A DNA stretch of 64,000 nt from Caulifigura coniformis (lineage in GTDB: Bacteria > Planctomycetota > Planctomycetia > Planctomycetales > Planctomycetaceae), in the NCBI RefSeq assembly GCF_007745175.1, contig NZ_CP036271.1, positions 6,088,314 through 6,152,313 on the forward strand, read 5' to 3'. How positions within the stretch are numbered: the first letter of the stretch is position 1; the number at the start of each line of letters is the position of its first letter. Made by a program: the position numbers and the translations under genes. Shown piece by piece: positions 45,069-54,570 of this stretch. The notes under the pieces were generated by a model. The model made no database searches. It was given only the letters and a program-made list of their open reading frames with translations, and was not told where the DNA came from.

Positions 45069-46528
45069 GGCGTCACCTCGTTCTCCGTCGCGACGTCGGC
45101 CGGGAGTTGTCCGGTCACCAGGGCGCCCGTGGGAACCGTCGCGACCGGTCCGTTGTCGCCGTCGCCTGTCTCGGGTGCCGGCTTGCTGCGATACGATTGA
45201 AGCCACTGGTCGCGGGGAACGGGCCGGGCGTCCATGGGCAGGCCGTCATCGAGGGCGACCGTATCCTCGACGGTGGCTTTCACGACGGCGCCGGGCTGCA
45301 CCCTCTGGAGGCCACGGAGCACGATCTGCTCTTCGCCGGTGAGGCCTTCGCGGACAATCCGCAGACCTTGAGCCCGTTTGCCAATCGCGATCTTCCGGCG
45401 CTGGACGGTGTCGTTGTCATCGAGGACGTAGACATATTTTTCCGACTGGTCGGTGGCGATGGCCGAATCGGGAATGAGGATCGCGTCGTAGCGTGCGCTG
45501 CCGGGAATGCGCACCTTCCCGAAGAGGCCAGGAGTGAGCTGGAAGTCCGGGTTCGTCAGGATGACACGGCCACGCATCGTGGCCGTCCGCCGATTCATGC
45601 GGTTGTCGAGGAAATCGAGCTGTCCGGAATGCGGGAAGCCTTTGTGCTCGTCGGCCAGACGGACATAGGCGGGCAGGCGGCTCTCGCGAATGCTGGCGAT
45701 GGCTCCCGAATCGGAGAGCCTCATATACCGCAGGTACGACTGCTCGTCGGCGTCGAAGTCGACGTGAATCGGGTCGAGGGAGACGATCGTCGTCAGTAAC
45801 GTCGCCTGCTCGGAGCCTCCGCTGATCAGATTTCCATCGGTGACGGCTCGTGCGCCGACGCGTCCTGAAACCGGGGCCCGCACCTCGGTGTATTCCAGAT
45901 TCAGCCGGGAGGCAGCGAGTCGGGCCTGGGCCGCACGGTTGTCGGCCTCTGCGGTGACGACGGCGGACTTCGCCAGCGCCACGCGGGCGGCTTTCACATC
46001 GAGGTCAGCGACCGCCTGTTTGAAGCCGGACTCCCGGACATCCATCTGTTCCTGGGTCACCGCGTTGCTGACAACCAGACGTCGGCCTCGTTCCAGGTTC
46101 TTTGTCGCCAGTTCCTGCTGCGATTCTGCGGAGCGGACTTCGGCTTCTGCCTGAACGAGCTGTGCGCGGGCCTCGTGGGCACGGGCTTCCGCGCCTTCCA
46201 GATCGGCCTCGGCGAGTTCCACTGCGATTCGAAACGGGCGCTGATCGAGAATCGCCAGGAGATCGCCCTCCTGGACAATCTGCCCTTCGACGAAGTGCGT
46301 CGACTCAAGATGCCCGCTGACGCGCGCCCGAACTTCGACTTCTTCGATGGCGTCGATCCGGCCGACGTATTCATCCCATTCAACGATCGATGTCCGAACC
46401 GGCCTGGTGGCTGTGACCGCAATGGGTTGGGGAGGCGGGACTTCCGGGGGCTTCGAACAACCGGCGATCAGGCCGAGCAGTCCCGAGGCCACAATCCGTT
46501 GGACAGAAATCCTGGGAATCGCACTCAT
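45065..46528 (-). CDS. RND periplasmic adaptor lipoprotein (AcrA-like)
   Basis: 487 residues. Lipoprotein signal GLLGLIAGCSK. Barrel-sandwich halves: VEVRARVSGHLESTHFVEGQIV and YTEVRAPVSGRVGARAVTDG; a helical hairpin lies between (about 100-210). The MacA/AcrA-type beta-barrel ends in GLFGKVRIPG and a membrane-proximal domain. It precedes the HAE1 pump with an ATGA overlap, and both follow a tetR gene on the same strand. Confidence 0.93.
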   Translation of the reverse strand: MSAIPRISVQRIVASGLLGLIAGCSKPPEVPPPQPIAVTATRPVRTSIVEWDEYVGRIDAIEEVEVRARVSGHLESTHFVEGQIVQEGDLLAILDQRPFRIAVELAEADLEGAEARAHEARAQLVQAEAEVRSAESQQELATKNLERGRRLVVSNAVTQEQMDVRESGFKQAVADLDVKAARVALAKSAVVTAEADNRAAQARLAASRLNLEYTEVRAPVSGRVGARAVTDGNLISGGSEQATLLTTIVSLDPIHVDFDADEQSYLRYMRLSDSGAIASIRESRLPAYVRLADEHKGFPHSGQLDFLDNRMNRRTATMRGRVILTNPDFQLTPGLFGKVRIPGSARYDAILIPDSAIATDQSEKYVYVLDDNDTVQRRKIAIGKRAQGLRIVREGLTGEEQIVLRGLQRVQPGAVVKATVEDTVALDDGLPMDARPVPRDQWLQSYRSKPAPETGDGDNGPVATVPTGALVTGQLPADVATENEVTP

Positions 46529-46630
46529 AGTTCACCGCATCCTGAAGTGTTTTCCGGCGAGCATCTGCAGGGGTGTCTACCTGTCAAATGGCCAGAGCCT
46601 TACAGGAATTCCGTGAGAAGAGGCGACAAA

Positions 46631-46650
46631 TAAAGTATGAGTGAACTTTA
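46631..46650 (-). promoter_or_regulatory. Candidate TetR operator upstream of the RND operon
   Basis: TAAAGT-N8-ACTTTA, a perfect 6-bp inverted repeat in an AT-rich patch, 103 bp upstream of the adaptor start. It lies between tetR and the adaptor gene. Confidence 0.5.
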
Positions 46651-46781
46651 AGCGGCGTGGGGACACGAGTTGCGTTGGCGGGCCGAAGTGTCGACACGTC
46701 GCCAGACGGCGAGGGAGCCTCAGGGGCCGTCGGCTGTCATGAGGAGGTCATGGCGCGACTCGCAGACCGAGGAGATTGCTT

Positions 46782-47351
46782 CTATTTGTGATTCACGGCG
46801 GCCAGCCCGGCGCCGAGGATCTCCCGAGACAGTTCGTCGTCGTCGACGACCCGGGCCAAGATGAGGGCGCCAATCAGAGTGGACCAGGCCCCGAGAGCCC
46901 GTTCGCGCCGGGCCGCACGGGAGCGCCCGGGAATCGCTGACGTCAGCGCGTCGATCAGGGTCTTGAAACCTGATGTGAACCGGGAACGGACCGACGTGTC
47001 GCGACGAACCAGGTCGCTTCCCAGGGCCGCCAGGAAGCAGCCCTCACCCATCGAGTCGCGATGTCTGACCGTCAGGTAGTCTTTTGCGATTGCCTCCATG
47101 GGGCGATCGGGGTGCGCGTCGGCGAGGGCTTTCCATCGCCCGAGGGCGCGTCCCAGTGCCCGTTCGCAGGTTTCCGCGATGAGATCTTCCTTGGAGTCAA
47201 AGTTGCCATAGAACCCGCCATGGGTCAGTCCGGCCTCCCGCATGAGATCGGCGATGCCAATGCCGTCAAAGCCTTTCTCGCGAAAGCACCGGGAGGCTGT
47301 TTCGACCACGTGCTGCCGGTTGCGAGCGGCCTGTTCGCGACTGACTTTCAT
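46782..47351 (-). CDS. TetR-family repressor
   Basis: 189 residues from ATG 47351, with AGGAG about 13 nt upstream. The HTH (about 8-50) is RQHVVETASRCFREKGFDGI, ADLMREAGLTHGGFYGNFDS. TetR_C-type helices follow (GRALGRWKALADAHPD…SMGEGCFLAALGSDLVRR), resembling the AcrR/YcfQ-like branch. It lies upstream of an RND adaptor and pump on the same strand and probably represses them and itself, using the palindromes at 46631-46650 and 47455-47481. Confidence 0.92.
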   Translation of the reverse strand: MKVSREQAARNRQHVVETASRCFREKGFDGIGIADLMREAGLTHGGFYGNFDSKEDLIAETCERALGRALGRWKALADAHPDRPMEAIAKDYLTVRHRDSMGEGCFLAALGSDLVRRDTSVRSRFTSGFKTLIDALTSAIPGRSRAARRERALGAWSTLIGALILARVVDDDELSREILGAGLAAVNHK

Positions 47352-47454
47352 GGCAGGCTCACTCCTGAAGGGTTCTCTCAAGTCGGCTTGGCGGATGACG
47401 ACTCGCGAAGAATGCGGGCACGCACAAGGGCCCAAATCGGACAACGTCCTTGTC

Positions 47455-47481
47455 GTATCACGGTAATCATTACTATCGTAC
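47455..47481 (-). promoter_or_regulatory. 27-bp palindrome upstream of tetR
   Basis: Centred on 47468: GTAAT-C-ATTAC (47463-47473), flanked symmetrically by GTA (47455-47457) and TAC (47479-47481). It stands out as AT-rich in a GC-rich region. It probably is the TetR autoregulation site in the region shared with the divergent ketosynthase. Confidence 0.5.
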
Positions 47482-47636
47482 TGAAAACGGGACCTGATTC
47501 AATCACTGACTGACGGCAACCGGTGGTCCGTGATGGCGTCGGGCGGGCCGCAGGTTCGTTTATCAGGTCAATCGTCCTAGGATTCGGCGGTGCGTTGCGT
47601 TCCAAGTTTTCGGTCTCTCGCCTGAAGTCATGTCCC

Positions 47637-48944
47637 ATGCGTCGTCGCGTCGTGGTTACTGGAATGGGTTGCGTGTCGCCGGTCGGTCAATCGCCGGCAG
47701 AGGCCTGGAAACAGGCTCGGGAGGGGTGCTCGGGCGTGGGGCCGATCACGCGGTTCGAGACGGCCGGATTGCCGACACGGATCGCCGCGGAGGTCGCCGG
47801 GTTTGATCTGGGCGACTGGATTGATCCGCGGCTGTTGCCTTCGTTCGCGAAGTGCGGCCCGAACATCCAGTACGGAGTTGCCGCCGCGGTGCAGGCGGTC
47901 CGTGATGCCGGGCTGGAGGTTGAGAAGCAGGTCGATCCGACTCGATTCGGAGTGTACCTGGGATCGGGAGAGGGGGCCCAGGACTTTCACCTGATGATGA
48001 CCGTCATTACCGAGTCGATGGACGCGAACGATGTGTGCGACCTCCGGCGATTCATCGAACTGGGACTTCAGCGGCTCGACCCGGAGATCGAACTGCACCA
48101 GGAGCCAAACATGCTGGCCGCGCGGCTGGCCGGCCTGTTTCATGCCCGGGGGCCGAACGTCAATTCCCTGACGGCCTGCGCCGCTTCGACCCAGGCGATT
48201 GGCGAAGCCACTGAACTGATCCGTGATGGCTCGGCGGACATGATGCTCGCAGGCGGCTCCCACAGCATGATCCATCCGTTCGGGGTCACCGGCTTCTGCC
48301 TGCTGACAGCGCTTTCCAAACGGAACGACGACCCGACGCAGGCGTCGCGGCCCTTCGACCGGGATCGGGACGGGTTCGTTCTCGGCGAGGGGGCGGCCAT
48401 GCTCGTATTGGAGGAGTTCGAAGCGGCCCGGAAACGCGGAGCGAAGATCTACGGCGAGGTGCGGGGCTACGGGGCGACGTCGGATGCTTATCGGATCACT
48501 GATATCCCGCCAGATGGCAATGGGATGGCCCGGGCGATGCAGCTGTCGCTGCAGGATGCGCGACTGAATCCGGGTGATCTCGATTACATCAATGCGCACG
48601 GAACCAGCACGAAGACGAACGACAAGGTGGAGACTGTCGCTCTGAAGACTGCCCTGGGGGAGGCCGTGCGGGCGATTCCCGTTTCGAGTACGAAGGGTTC
48701 AACCGGTCATCTCGTGGCGGCGTGCGGGGCGCTCGAGGCGATGTTCTGTTTGAAGGCAATTTCGGACGGCCTGGTCCCGCCAACGGCCAACTATGAATCG
48801 CCCGACCCGGACTGCGATCTGGACTATGTTCCGCGGGAGCCACGCGAGCGGAAACTCCGCACCGTCATGACGAACAACTCGGGCTTCGGGGGGCAGAACG
48901 CGTCGCTCATCTTCTCGGCCCTGGGGGATTCGGCCGGGCGATGA
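47637..48944 (+). CDS. Beta-ketoacyl-ACP synthase II (FabF) type
   Basis: 435 residues from ATG 47637; the frame extends upstream, but MRRRVVVTGMGCVSPVGQ is the family start. The thiolase-fold triad is C181 (SLTACAASTQ), H321 (NAHGTSTKTND) and H358 (GSTGHLVAACG). It extends acyl-ACP by two carbons in fatty-acid synthesis. It is single, without ACP or other fab genes, so it may be a second copy rather than the housekeeping fabF. It is divergent from tetR across 285 bp containing a palindrome. Confidence 0.88.
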   Translation: MRRRVVVTGMGCVSPVGQSPAEAWKQAREGCSGVGPITRFETAGLPTRIAAEVAGFDLGDWIDPRLLPSFAKCGPNIQYGVAAAVQAVRDAGLEVEKQVDPTRFGVYLGSGEGAQDFHLMMTVITESMDANDVCDLRRFIELGLQRLDPEIELHQEPNMLAARLAGLFHARGPNVNSLTACAASTQAIGEATELIRDGSADMMLAGGSHSMIHPFGVTGFCLLTALSKRNDDPTQASRPFDRDRDGFVLGEGAAMLVLEEFEAARKRGAKIYGEVRGYGATSDAYRITDIPPDGNGMARAMQLSLQDARLNPGDLDYINAHGTSTKTNDKVETVALKTALGEAVRAIPVSSTKGSTGHLVAACGALEAMFCLKAISDGLVPPTANYESPDPDCDLDYVPREPRERKLRTVMTNNSGFGGQNASLIFSALGDSAGR

Positions 48945-49114
48945 GCGGGTGGTGCTGGTGGAAGGGCGAGGTCTCGGTCCACCATTCTTGTTCTCCCTGA
49001 GGACCGGTGAGCAGCAGGCCTTCGTGGCGTCATTTTGAGTTCCGCGTCGTTGCTGTGGAGGGTCAAGGAACGGTTCTCGATTGCTGAAGGCTTCCAGCGG
49101 GTGGCGAAGCCGGG

Positions 49115-52100
49115 TCAGCGCGCATCGATGATGCGGAGCTTTCCGTTCTCGCCGTAGATCAGGAGTCGCCGGCCGTCAGGCAGGAATCGGCCGCCGTCGC
49201 CGGTGAAAGAACGGAGTTCCTGAACGCTGCGGAGGCTCCACAGGCGGAGCAGTCCAGAGGCACCGATCAGAAGACGCGATCCATCAGGCGAGAACTCGAC
49301 CGACGACATGCGACCGCTGTGAGTCAGGGCTTCGAATTGCTTCTCGCCGGTGTCGAGATCCCAGACCGTCGACCAGCCTGTCTGCCGCATGGCGATGAAC
49401 CATCGGCCGTCCAAACTGAGCGCCGAGTCGGTGATGGTGTCGATCCATGCGGGTCGCTCCTCGATGGCCTGAAGGATTTCGCCAGTGTGGAGGCTGACGA
49501 CGCACAACCGGGGACCATCCGCTGTCTGACGTTGCTCGACGAATCTCGCCCCCCGGAGATCGTGTGCGAGGACTTTTCGATCCTTCAGTCCGGTGGTTGA
49601 AAAGTCGACCTGTCGAGTGGCGTTTTGAACCGATTCGCTGACGACGGTGGGCTGGCCGTTACCGAAGAGGATGGGCCAGCGCGCGTCGGTCGGGACAGAG
49701 ACCATCGCAAGATTGGATGAGAGAGCCAATAACCGATCCTCGCTGGATGAATATCCGAGCTGCGCGAGGAACTGCGTGGGCCATCCTTCTTTCTTTGCGG
49801 GGAACAGGCCGATGGTACTGACGGGCCGCCAGGTCGCCGTGTCGTAAATCGTGCAGCGGCCATCCTTACGACCGACAGCCAGTCGATCCCCCGCGCGATT
49901 GACCGCGAGCGAGACGTTCACCCGTGGCATGGAGATCGCGTGCATGATTCTCTCAGCTCGCCCGGCTGTCGGCGGAGCGTCTGTATCGTCGTCGTTCAAC
50001 GTGGCGATCAATCGGCCGTCTTCGGTGTCGAAAATTCGGACCGGGCGCGTCGCAGGAGCGGCCACGCGCCGCGCAAGCCTTTCGAAGAGGAACGGATCTT
50101 CGTGCCGAGGGAGAACCGCAATCCAACTGCCGTCGGGTGCGCATGCGATGGAAGCGATCGGCGAACCGAAACTGGCGAAGTGGCGCTCGACCGCCCTGGA
50201 CGCCAGGCTCCACTGGCAGAGACGTCCGGAGCTATCCATCGACCACAGGACGTTATGAAGAGGATCGACTGTGATGTCTGTGATGGACTGATGGTGACGT
50301 CGCAACGTTCGGTCGACGACTCCAGATCGTGCGTCTAAGAGAGTTACCTCACCCAGGTCCGTGCCGACGACGACTCGGTCGGTGCGGTCGAAGCTGACGC
50401 GAGTCAATCGGATGCCGGGTGCAGCGGGTCGAGTCCAGAGGAGCTTTCCAGCGACTTCCATCAGCTGCAGGGCGCCACTCTCAGTGATGACTGCGACAGC
50501 GTGGGAAGCAGAATCAAATTCCAGGTCGACCGGGTCGGCGTCGAGCGTAACGACGCGATAGCTTCCGCCGGTCGCCAGGTTCCAGATGACGATGGTCCTG
50601 TTCGGAAATCCGGCGGCCACGAGCTTGCCATTCGGGCTGATGCGGGCGAACAGGCTTCTTCGGGGGGCGAGCGTCTGCAGTGTCCAGACGGGCTCCAGCT
50701 TTTTGTCGAACGTCGGCCCTCCGCGGTTCTCCCTGGTGGAGATGACATCGGTGGGCGGCTTCGCGGTGAGGTCGATGACGCTGACAACGTCGCCCGCTGT
50801 GACCACCAGGCCGTCACGACTCATCGAAAGTCGATCGTTCGCTGCGGCCGCTCCAGAGACCGGCTGTTTGATACCGGGGAGCGTGGAATTGGACGGCTTC
50901 CAGGTGGTGAGATCCGTCGAGGTACGGCAGGCGAGAGTCTGGCCGTCCGGAAGGTAGGCAAGGTGACCGAGGGCCGCCTTTTCCGGAGCAATTCTCAGCG
51001 TGCCAGGTGGGAGTGCCGGAGACGCAGCGACCCGTTGCGGATCGGCTGCCGGCCCCCGAGAGCGTCCCGCGGAGTCAGGAGCGCCCGTGTCGTGAAGAAG
51101 GGCGTCCAGAGTGGGGGACGCGCTGTGAACGCAGGTTTCGATCGTGGGATCCGGGCTGCGACCGGGAGTGCCGGCAGGCGCGACGAGTTCGTCTGGGGTC
51201 TGGTTGAGGGGCGTGACCGCGAACTGCCTGGCCCCGGTGGAAGTCAGGATGACGATCCGGCGACCATCGGAACTGAGTGCAAAGCGGCCATACCAGTTCG
51301 GAGAGGCGTATTCGGTCATCTGGGTCTTCAGGAGTGCCGCCTGGTAGTGCCATTCAAAGCCTCGCAGATCTTCCGCTCCTTCGGCCGGGATCTGCCGCCG
51401 GAGCATTTCCGTCACACGGCGGATCTGATTGCTGTGCCAGGCGGATTCAGCGAGGGCCATTTCGGCACCGTAGGCGGTGGTTCTGAGCCGGTGCGCGATC
51501 GCACGTTCCGAATCGGCCCGCTGTTCAGCAAGATGTTTTGCGGTGACCGCCTCGGCTCTTGCCGCCGTTTCGCGGTGCACGGATCTCTTCAGGTCGCCCT
51601 GGGCCTGTCGCTGCTTCTCGAGGCTTTCTTCGGCATCGCGTTTCCGATGATTGGCAATCCTTGTCAGGGCCGTTTGTCTCCAGGCCGCGGCGGAGCCACC
51701 GATTGCGATGAACGCGAGGGCCGCGATCAGCGCCGTGAGCAGACGGGACATCGCGCGCTCACGTCGATGCCAGCGGCGCCAGCGCTGCAACCAGGTTTCC
51801 GGACGGGCCAGGGTTTCCCGGCCCTCAAGCCAACGACCGAGGTCTTCCGCGAGTTCGGCGCAGCTGCCGTAACGCTCGGTGATGTCGGGGCGCGTCGACT
51901 TGCGAACGATTGCGTCAAGGTCCTGATCGATGAGTGGCGCCACGCTGCGCACCGAAGGGACCTCCGTCGAGACGATCCGACTGATCACGAGATGGCTGCT
52001 GCCCTCAAAGGGAGGGCGGCCGGCGAGCAGTTCGAACAGTGTGACGCCGAGGCTGAACTGATCGCTGGCGGGGCCGACGGCCGCGATGTCGCCGCGCGCC

Positions 52101-52873
52101 TGTTCAGGCGACATATAGGCGGGAGAACCGAGGATGGCGCCGTCGACTGTTGCCCTCGTGGCGACTTCGCGCGTCATGGCGAGGCCAAAATCCGCGAGCT
52201 GCGGCTCATTCCGATCGTCGACCAGAATGTTCGCCGGTTTGACGTCTCTGTGCACAATGCCCATGGAGTGGGCGTAGGCCAGCGAGTTCGCCAGAGCCAT
52301 CGTCCACTGGACGCACTGACGCGGCGCGGGACGCTGCGACCTGGCCAGATCGGCAAGCGACAAGCCGTCGATGAATTGTGAGGTGATGAAATAGCGGCCA
52401 TCAACTTCGCCCGATTCAAATGTAGGGACGATATTGGGGTGGCGGAGTCGTCCTGCAAACCGCGCCTCGTTTACGAATCGCGACAGTCGAGCCGGCGAGC
52501 GGCCGGCAGACAGGAGTTCTTTGAGCGCGACGTATCTCTCCAGCTGACTGTCAAATGCCCTGTAGACACGGCCGAACGCTCCCTGGCCCAGGACGTTTTC
52601 CAGTCGATATCGGCCGAGTGACCCCGGGGCGGCCGGGTGGCCCGCGGACGTCGGTTCAGGGCTGGGCCTGTGCGGCGACATTGAGGTTGCATCACGGTTC
52701 ACCGTTGACGCGGAGAACTCGGGCTGGCCTGACAGGGCCGCCGCAGTACGAACGTCGGCCAGCTCAAATTCGTGTCGGCACGCCGGACACCGAACCCTCG
52801 ATCCAACCTGATCGACGCGAGCCTTCAGTGCGTTCCGGCAGTGAGGGCAGTCTGAACGGAGGGCGGTGAGCAT
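49115..52873 (-). CDS. Zinc-ribbon Ser/Thr protein kinase with WD40-like sensor
   Basis: 1,252 residues. Residues 9-32 form a zinc ribbon (CPHC…CPAC; C9, C12, C29, C32). The kinase domain runs ~86-355: GQGAFG (96-101), VALK (K118), HRDVKPAN (H208-D210), DFG (228-230) and PAYMSPEQAR in the activation segment. A TM helix follows (~378-398), then a coiled coil and an extracytoplasmic ~700-residue region of WD40-like blades (e.g. ARISPNGKLVAAGFPNRTIV, SVEFSPDGSRLLIG). This is a receptor-type kinase. It is paralogous to the protein at 58575 and divergent from the 53168 gene. Confidence 0.93.
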   Translation of the reverse strand: MLTALRSDCPHCRNALKARVDQVGSRVRCPACRHEFELADVRTAAALSGQPEFSASTVNRDATSMSPHRPSPEPTSAGHPAAPGSLGRYRLENVLGQGAFGRVYRAFDSQLERYVALKELLSAGRSPARLSRFVNEARFAGRLRHPNIVPTFESGEVDGRYFITSQFIDGLSLADLARSQRPAPRQCVQWTMALANSLAYAHSMGIVHRDVKPANILVDDRNEPQLADFGLAMTREVATRATVDGAILGSPAYMSPEQARGDIAAVGPASDQFSLGVTLFELLAGRPPFEGSSHLVISRIVSTEVPSVRSVAPLIDQDLDAIVRKSTRPDITERYGSCAELAEDLGRWLEGRETLARPETWLQRWRRWHRRERAMSRLLTALIAALAFIAIGGSAAAWRQTALTRIANHRKRDAEESLEKQRQAQGDLKRSVHRETAARAEAVTAKHLAEQRADSERAIAHRLRTTAYGAEMALAESAWHSNQIRRVTEMLRRQIPAEGAEDLRGFEWHYQAALLKTQMTEYASPNWYGRFALSSDGRRIVILTSTGARQFAVTPLNQTPDELVAPAGTPGRSPDPTIETCVHSASPTLDALLHDTGAPDSAGRSRGPAADPQRVAASPALPPGTLRIAPEKAALGHLAYLPDGQTLACRTSTDLTTWKPSNSTLPGIKQPVSGAAAANDRLSMSRDGLVVTAGDVVSVIDLTAKPPTDVISTRENRGGPTFDKKLEPVWTLQTLAPRRSLFARISPNGKLVAAGFPNRTIVIWNLATGGSYRVVTLDADPVDLEFDSASHAVAVITESGALQLMEVAGKLLWTRPAAPGIRLTRVSFDRTDRVVVGTDLGEVTLLDARSGVVDRTLRRHHQSITDITVDPLHNVLWSMDSSGRLCQWSLASRAVERHFASFGSPIASIACAPDGSWIAVLPRHEDPFLFERLARRVAAPATRPVRIFDTEDGRLIATLNDDDTDAPPTAGRAERIMHAISMPRVNVSLAVNRAGDRLAVGRKDGRCTIYDTATWRPVSTIGLFPAKKEGWPTQFLAQLGYSSSEDRLLALSSNLAMVSVPTDARWPILFGNGQPTVVSESVQNATRQVDFSTTGLKDRKVLAHDLRGARFVEQRQTADGPRLCVVSLHTGEILQAIEERPAWIDTITDSALSLDGRWFIAMRQTGWSTVWDLDTGEKQFEALTHSGRMSSVEFSPDGSRLLIGASGLLRLWSLRSVQELRSFTGDGGRFLPDGRRLLIYGENGKLRIIDAR

Positions 52874-52996
52874 GAGGTGGGGGTGTCTAGAGGCGGGAGG
52901 TCGACCGCGCAGGCAGACCGTCGGCCTGTGAGTGACGTTCCGAGACCCTCATCACCAGGACGCTGCGATTCCCCTCATTTCTGACGGCGTTTTTCG

Positions 52997-53023
52997 AGGA
53001 TTTCGACGTTCTCTGAAAATCCT
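52997..53023 (+). promoter_or_regulatory. Inverted repeat in divergent kinase/secreted-protein region
   Basis: AGGATTT (52997-53003) and AAATCCT (53017-53023), 13-bp spacer, in the 294-bp interval between divergent genes. Operator candidate. Confidence 0.3.
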
Positions 53024-53167
53024 GGAGGTTTGCTGAGGGGGGCGGAGGGGCATTGGTGATGAGAGCTGTGTTGGCCGTTTGATCGATCCGCGTCGGACGA
53101 TCCGTGCGACCAAGGGCAAGCATCCGCCGCCGGATGTCACCAGATCGAAGGAATGAAGGGGTCCGTC

Positions 53168-54337
53168 ATGCAGTATGAACCATCAGGAGTCGCCCACGGG
53201 TCCGCTGGGTCGATTGCGAGGCGCACGCTGGGAATGGCCTGCGGGATCTGCATCGCGCTCATCTGTGGGCAGGCTGATGCGCAGTCATGGAGGTACAACG
53301 GCTACTTCCTTCCAGGTGAGGCGCTCGTCCGGCGCCGTCTTGCGGGCGAATGGCTGGAACTGGAATCGAAGAGCTTCCGCCGACTGGTGCGCGACCTGGG
53401 GCGCGACGAATTTCGCGAGCGTCAGCGCCGGGACCACCTGGAAAACCAGATCGAAGGAGCGATCCGATGGTCGCAGGGAGGGAGTTCGTCGACAGATCGC
53501 CTTGCCGCCCGGCAGGTCATGCTGTCGGTGCAGCAGTCGCCGGAATTGCGGGAGATCATGCAGACGGCGGTGCAAGATCTGCCAGCAAGTCATTTCGTCG
53601 CCAAGGAGCGCTCGACTGAGATTCTCGGCCCGGACGGTGCACTGCCAGCGCTGCCGCCGGCTTTGACGGTCCATGTGGATGATCATTCAAGCTGGGCCGA
53701 GAGCTTCCGGAGGTTCGCATCGACCTGGACGGAGGTGGCAGCGGAGTTGCGGCAACAGGTCCAGCCGGCGCACGACGAGCTGACCCTGCTCAGGAATCGT
53801 TTTCGGGACGTCCGTCACCATGGAGAGGCGATTCTGGTGAAGGCGGCGCCGATGCAGCGGGCCTGCGGTCGTACGTACCTGTTGAGCGTTGAGAAGCTCG
53901 TCCTGATGGCGGAGATGCCAGTCCACCAGAGTCCGATTGCCCGGACTGAGACGACTCCGGACTTTGCGGGGGGGACCGTCGCCGACCTGCTTCAGTACCT
54001 GGACCGGAACGAGATGTCGCTGAGGTACGGAAGTGCTGCACAACTGGCGGTGGCCTCAGTCTTCAACGAACTTGTCGCTCCCCTTGAGTACCAGCTGGCC
54101 CAGACGGAGAGCCGGATCGAGCACTACAAGGCCCAGAACCCGGCCCACAATTCGGTCCTGAGGTCGAGATTGCTCGGCCCGGGATACTTCGACAACTACC
54201 ACCACGGCCTCAATTCACCAGCCTATGGCGGGACGCTGCCTCCAACCCATGCGACCGCAGTTCGTCCTGCCGACGGGGTTGTCGAGGCAGGACGCATGGA
54301 CGGGATGAGGGTGAGCATGCTCCCAGGAAAGAACTGA
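53168..54337 (+). CDS. Secreted protein of unknown function
   Basis: 389 residues from ATG 53168 (AAGGGG at 6-nt spacing); an ATG at 53153 is possible but touches GAAGGA with no spacing. The signal peptide (LGMACGICIALICGQADAQS) gives a mature start near QSWRYNGYFLPGEAL. The rest is helical and Arg/Glu-rich (e.g. LRQQVQPAHDELTLLRNRFR), with no recognised domain. It is upstream of the ECF sigma gene in the same direction, with a hairpin between. Possibly an envelope protein of the same signalling island. Confidence 0.75.
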   Translation: MQYEPSGVAHGSAGSIARRTLGMACGICIALICGQADAQSWRYNGYFLPGEALVRRRLAGEWLELESKSFRRLVRDLGRDEFRERQRRDHLENQIEGAIRWSQGGSSSTDRLAARQVMLSVQQSPELREIMQTAVQDLPASHFVAKERSTEILGPDGALPALPPALTVHVDDHSSWAESFRRFASTWTEVAAELRQQVQPAHDELTLLRNRFRDVRHHGEAILVKAAPMQRACGRTYLLSVEKLVLMAEMPVHQSPIARTETTPDFAGGTVADLLQYLDRNEMSLRYGSAAQLAVASVFNELVAPLEYQLAQTESRIEHYKAQNPAHNSVLRSRLLGPGYFDNYHHGLNSPAYGGTLPPTHATAVRPADGVVEAGRMDGMRVSMLPGKN

Positions 54338-54365
54338 GTTCCAAAGCGAGGGCCAGGCAGGATGG

Positions 54366-54390
54366 GGCGGGGGCGAAAGTCGCCACCGCC
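54366..54390 (+). terminator. Hairpin after the secreted-protein gene
   Basis: GGCGG (54366-54370) pairs with CCGCC (54386-54390) and GGCGA with TCGCC, one G/A mismatch, AAG loop. 29 bp after the stop at 54337; no T-run. Confidence 0.35.
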
Positions 54391-54570
54391 TCATCACTGC
54401 TGCGTTCCATTGGGCGGACTGGCGATCCGACTCGGACGAATTGAACCTCCTGCATGTTGAGGGATAAAGTGACCAGCGACATCAGCACAGTGATTGGTTC
54501 TGTTACACGAATCCGGGTATCCAGGCTGCGGGCGGGTCATGTCGCAAATCGTTCTCGGGGCGGTTGGCCC

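Noticed and set aside
47637-48944. Ketosynthase as a sign of a polyketide or fatty-acid gene cluster
   Set aside because: No ACP, acyltransferase, reductase or other biosynthetic gene is adjacent; it stands alone.
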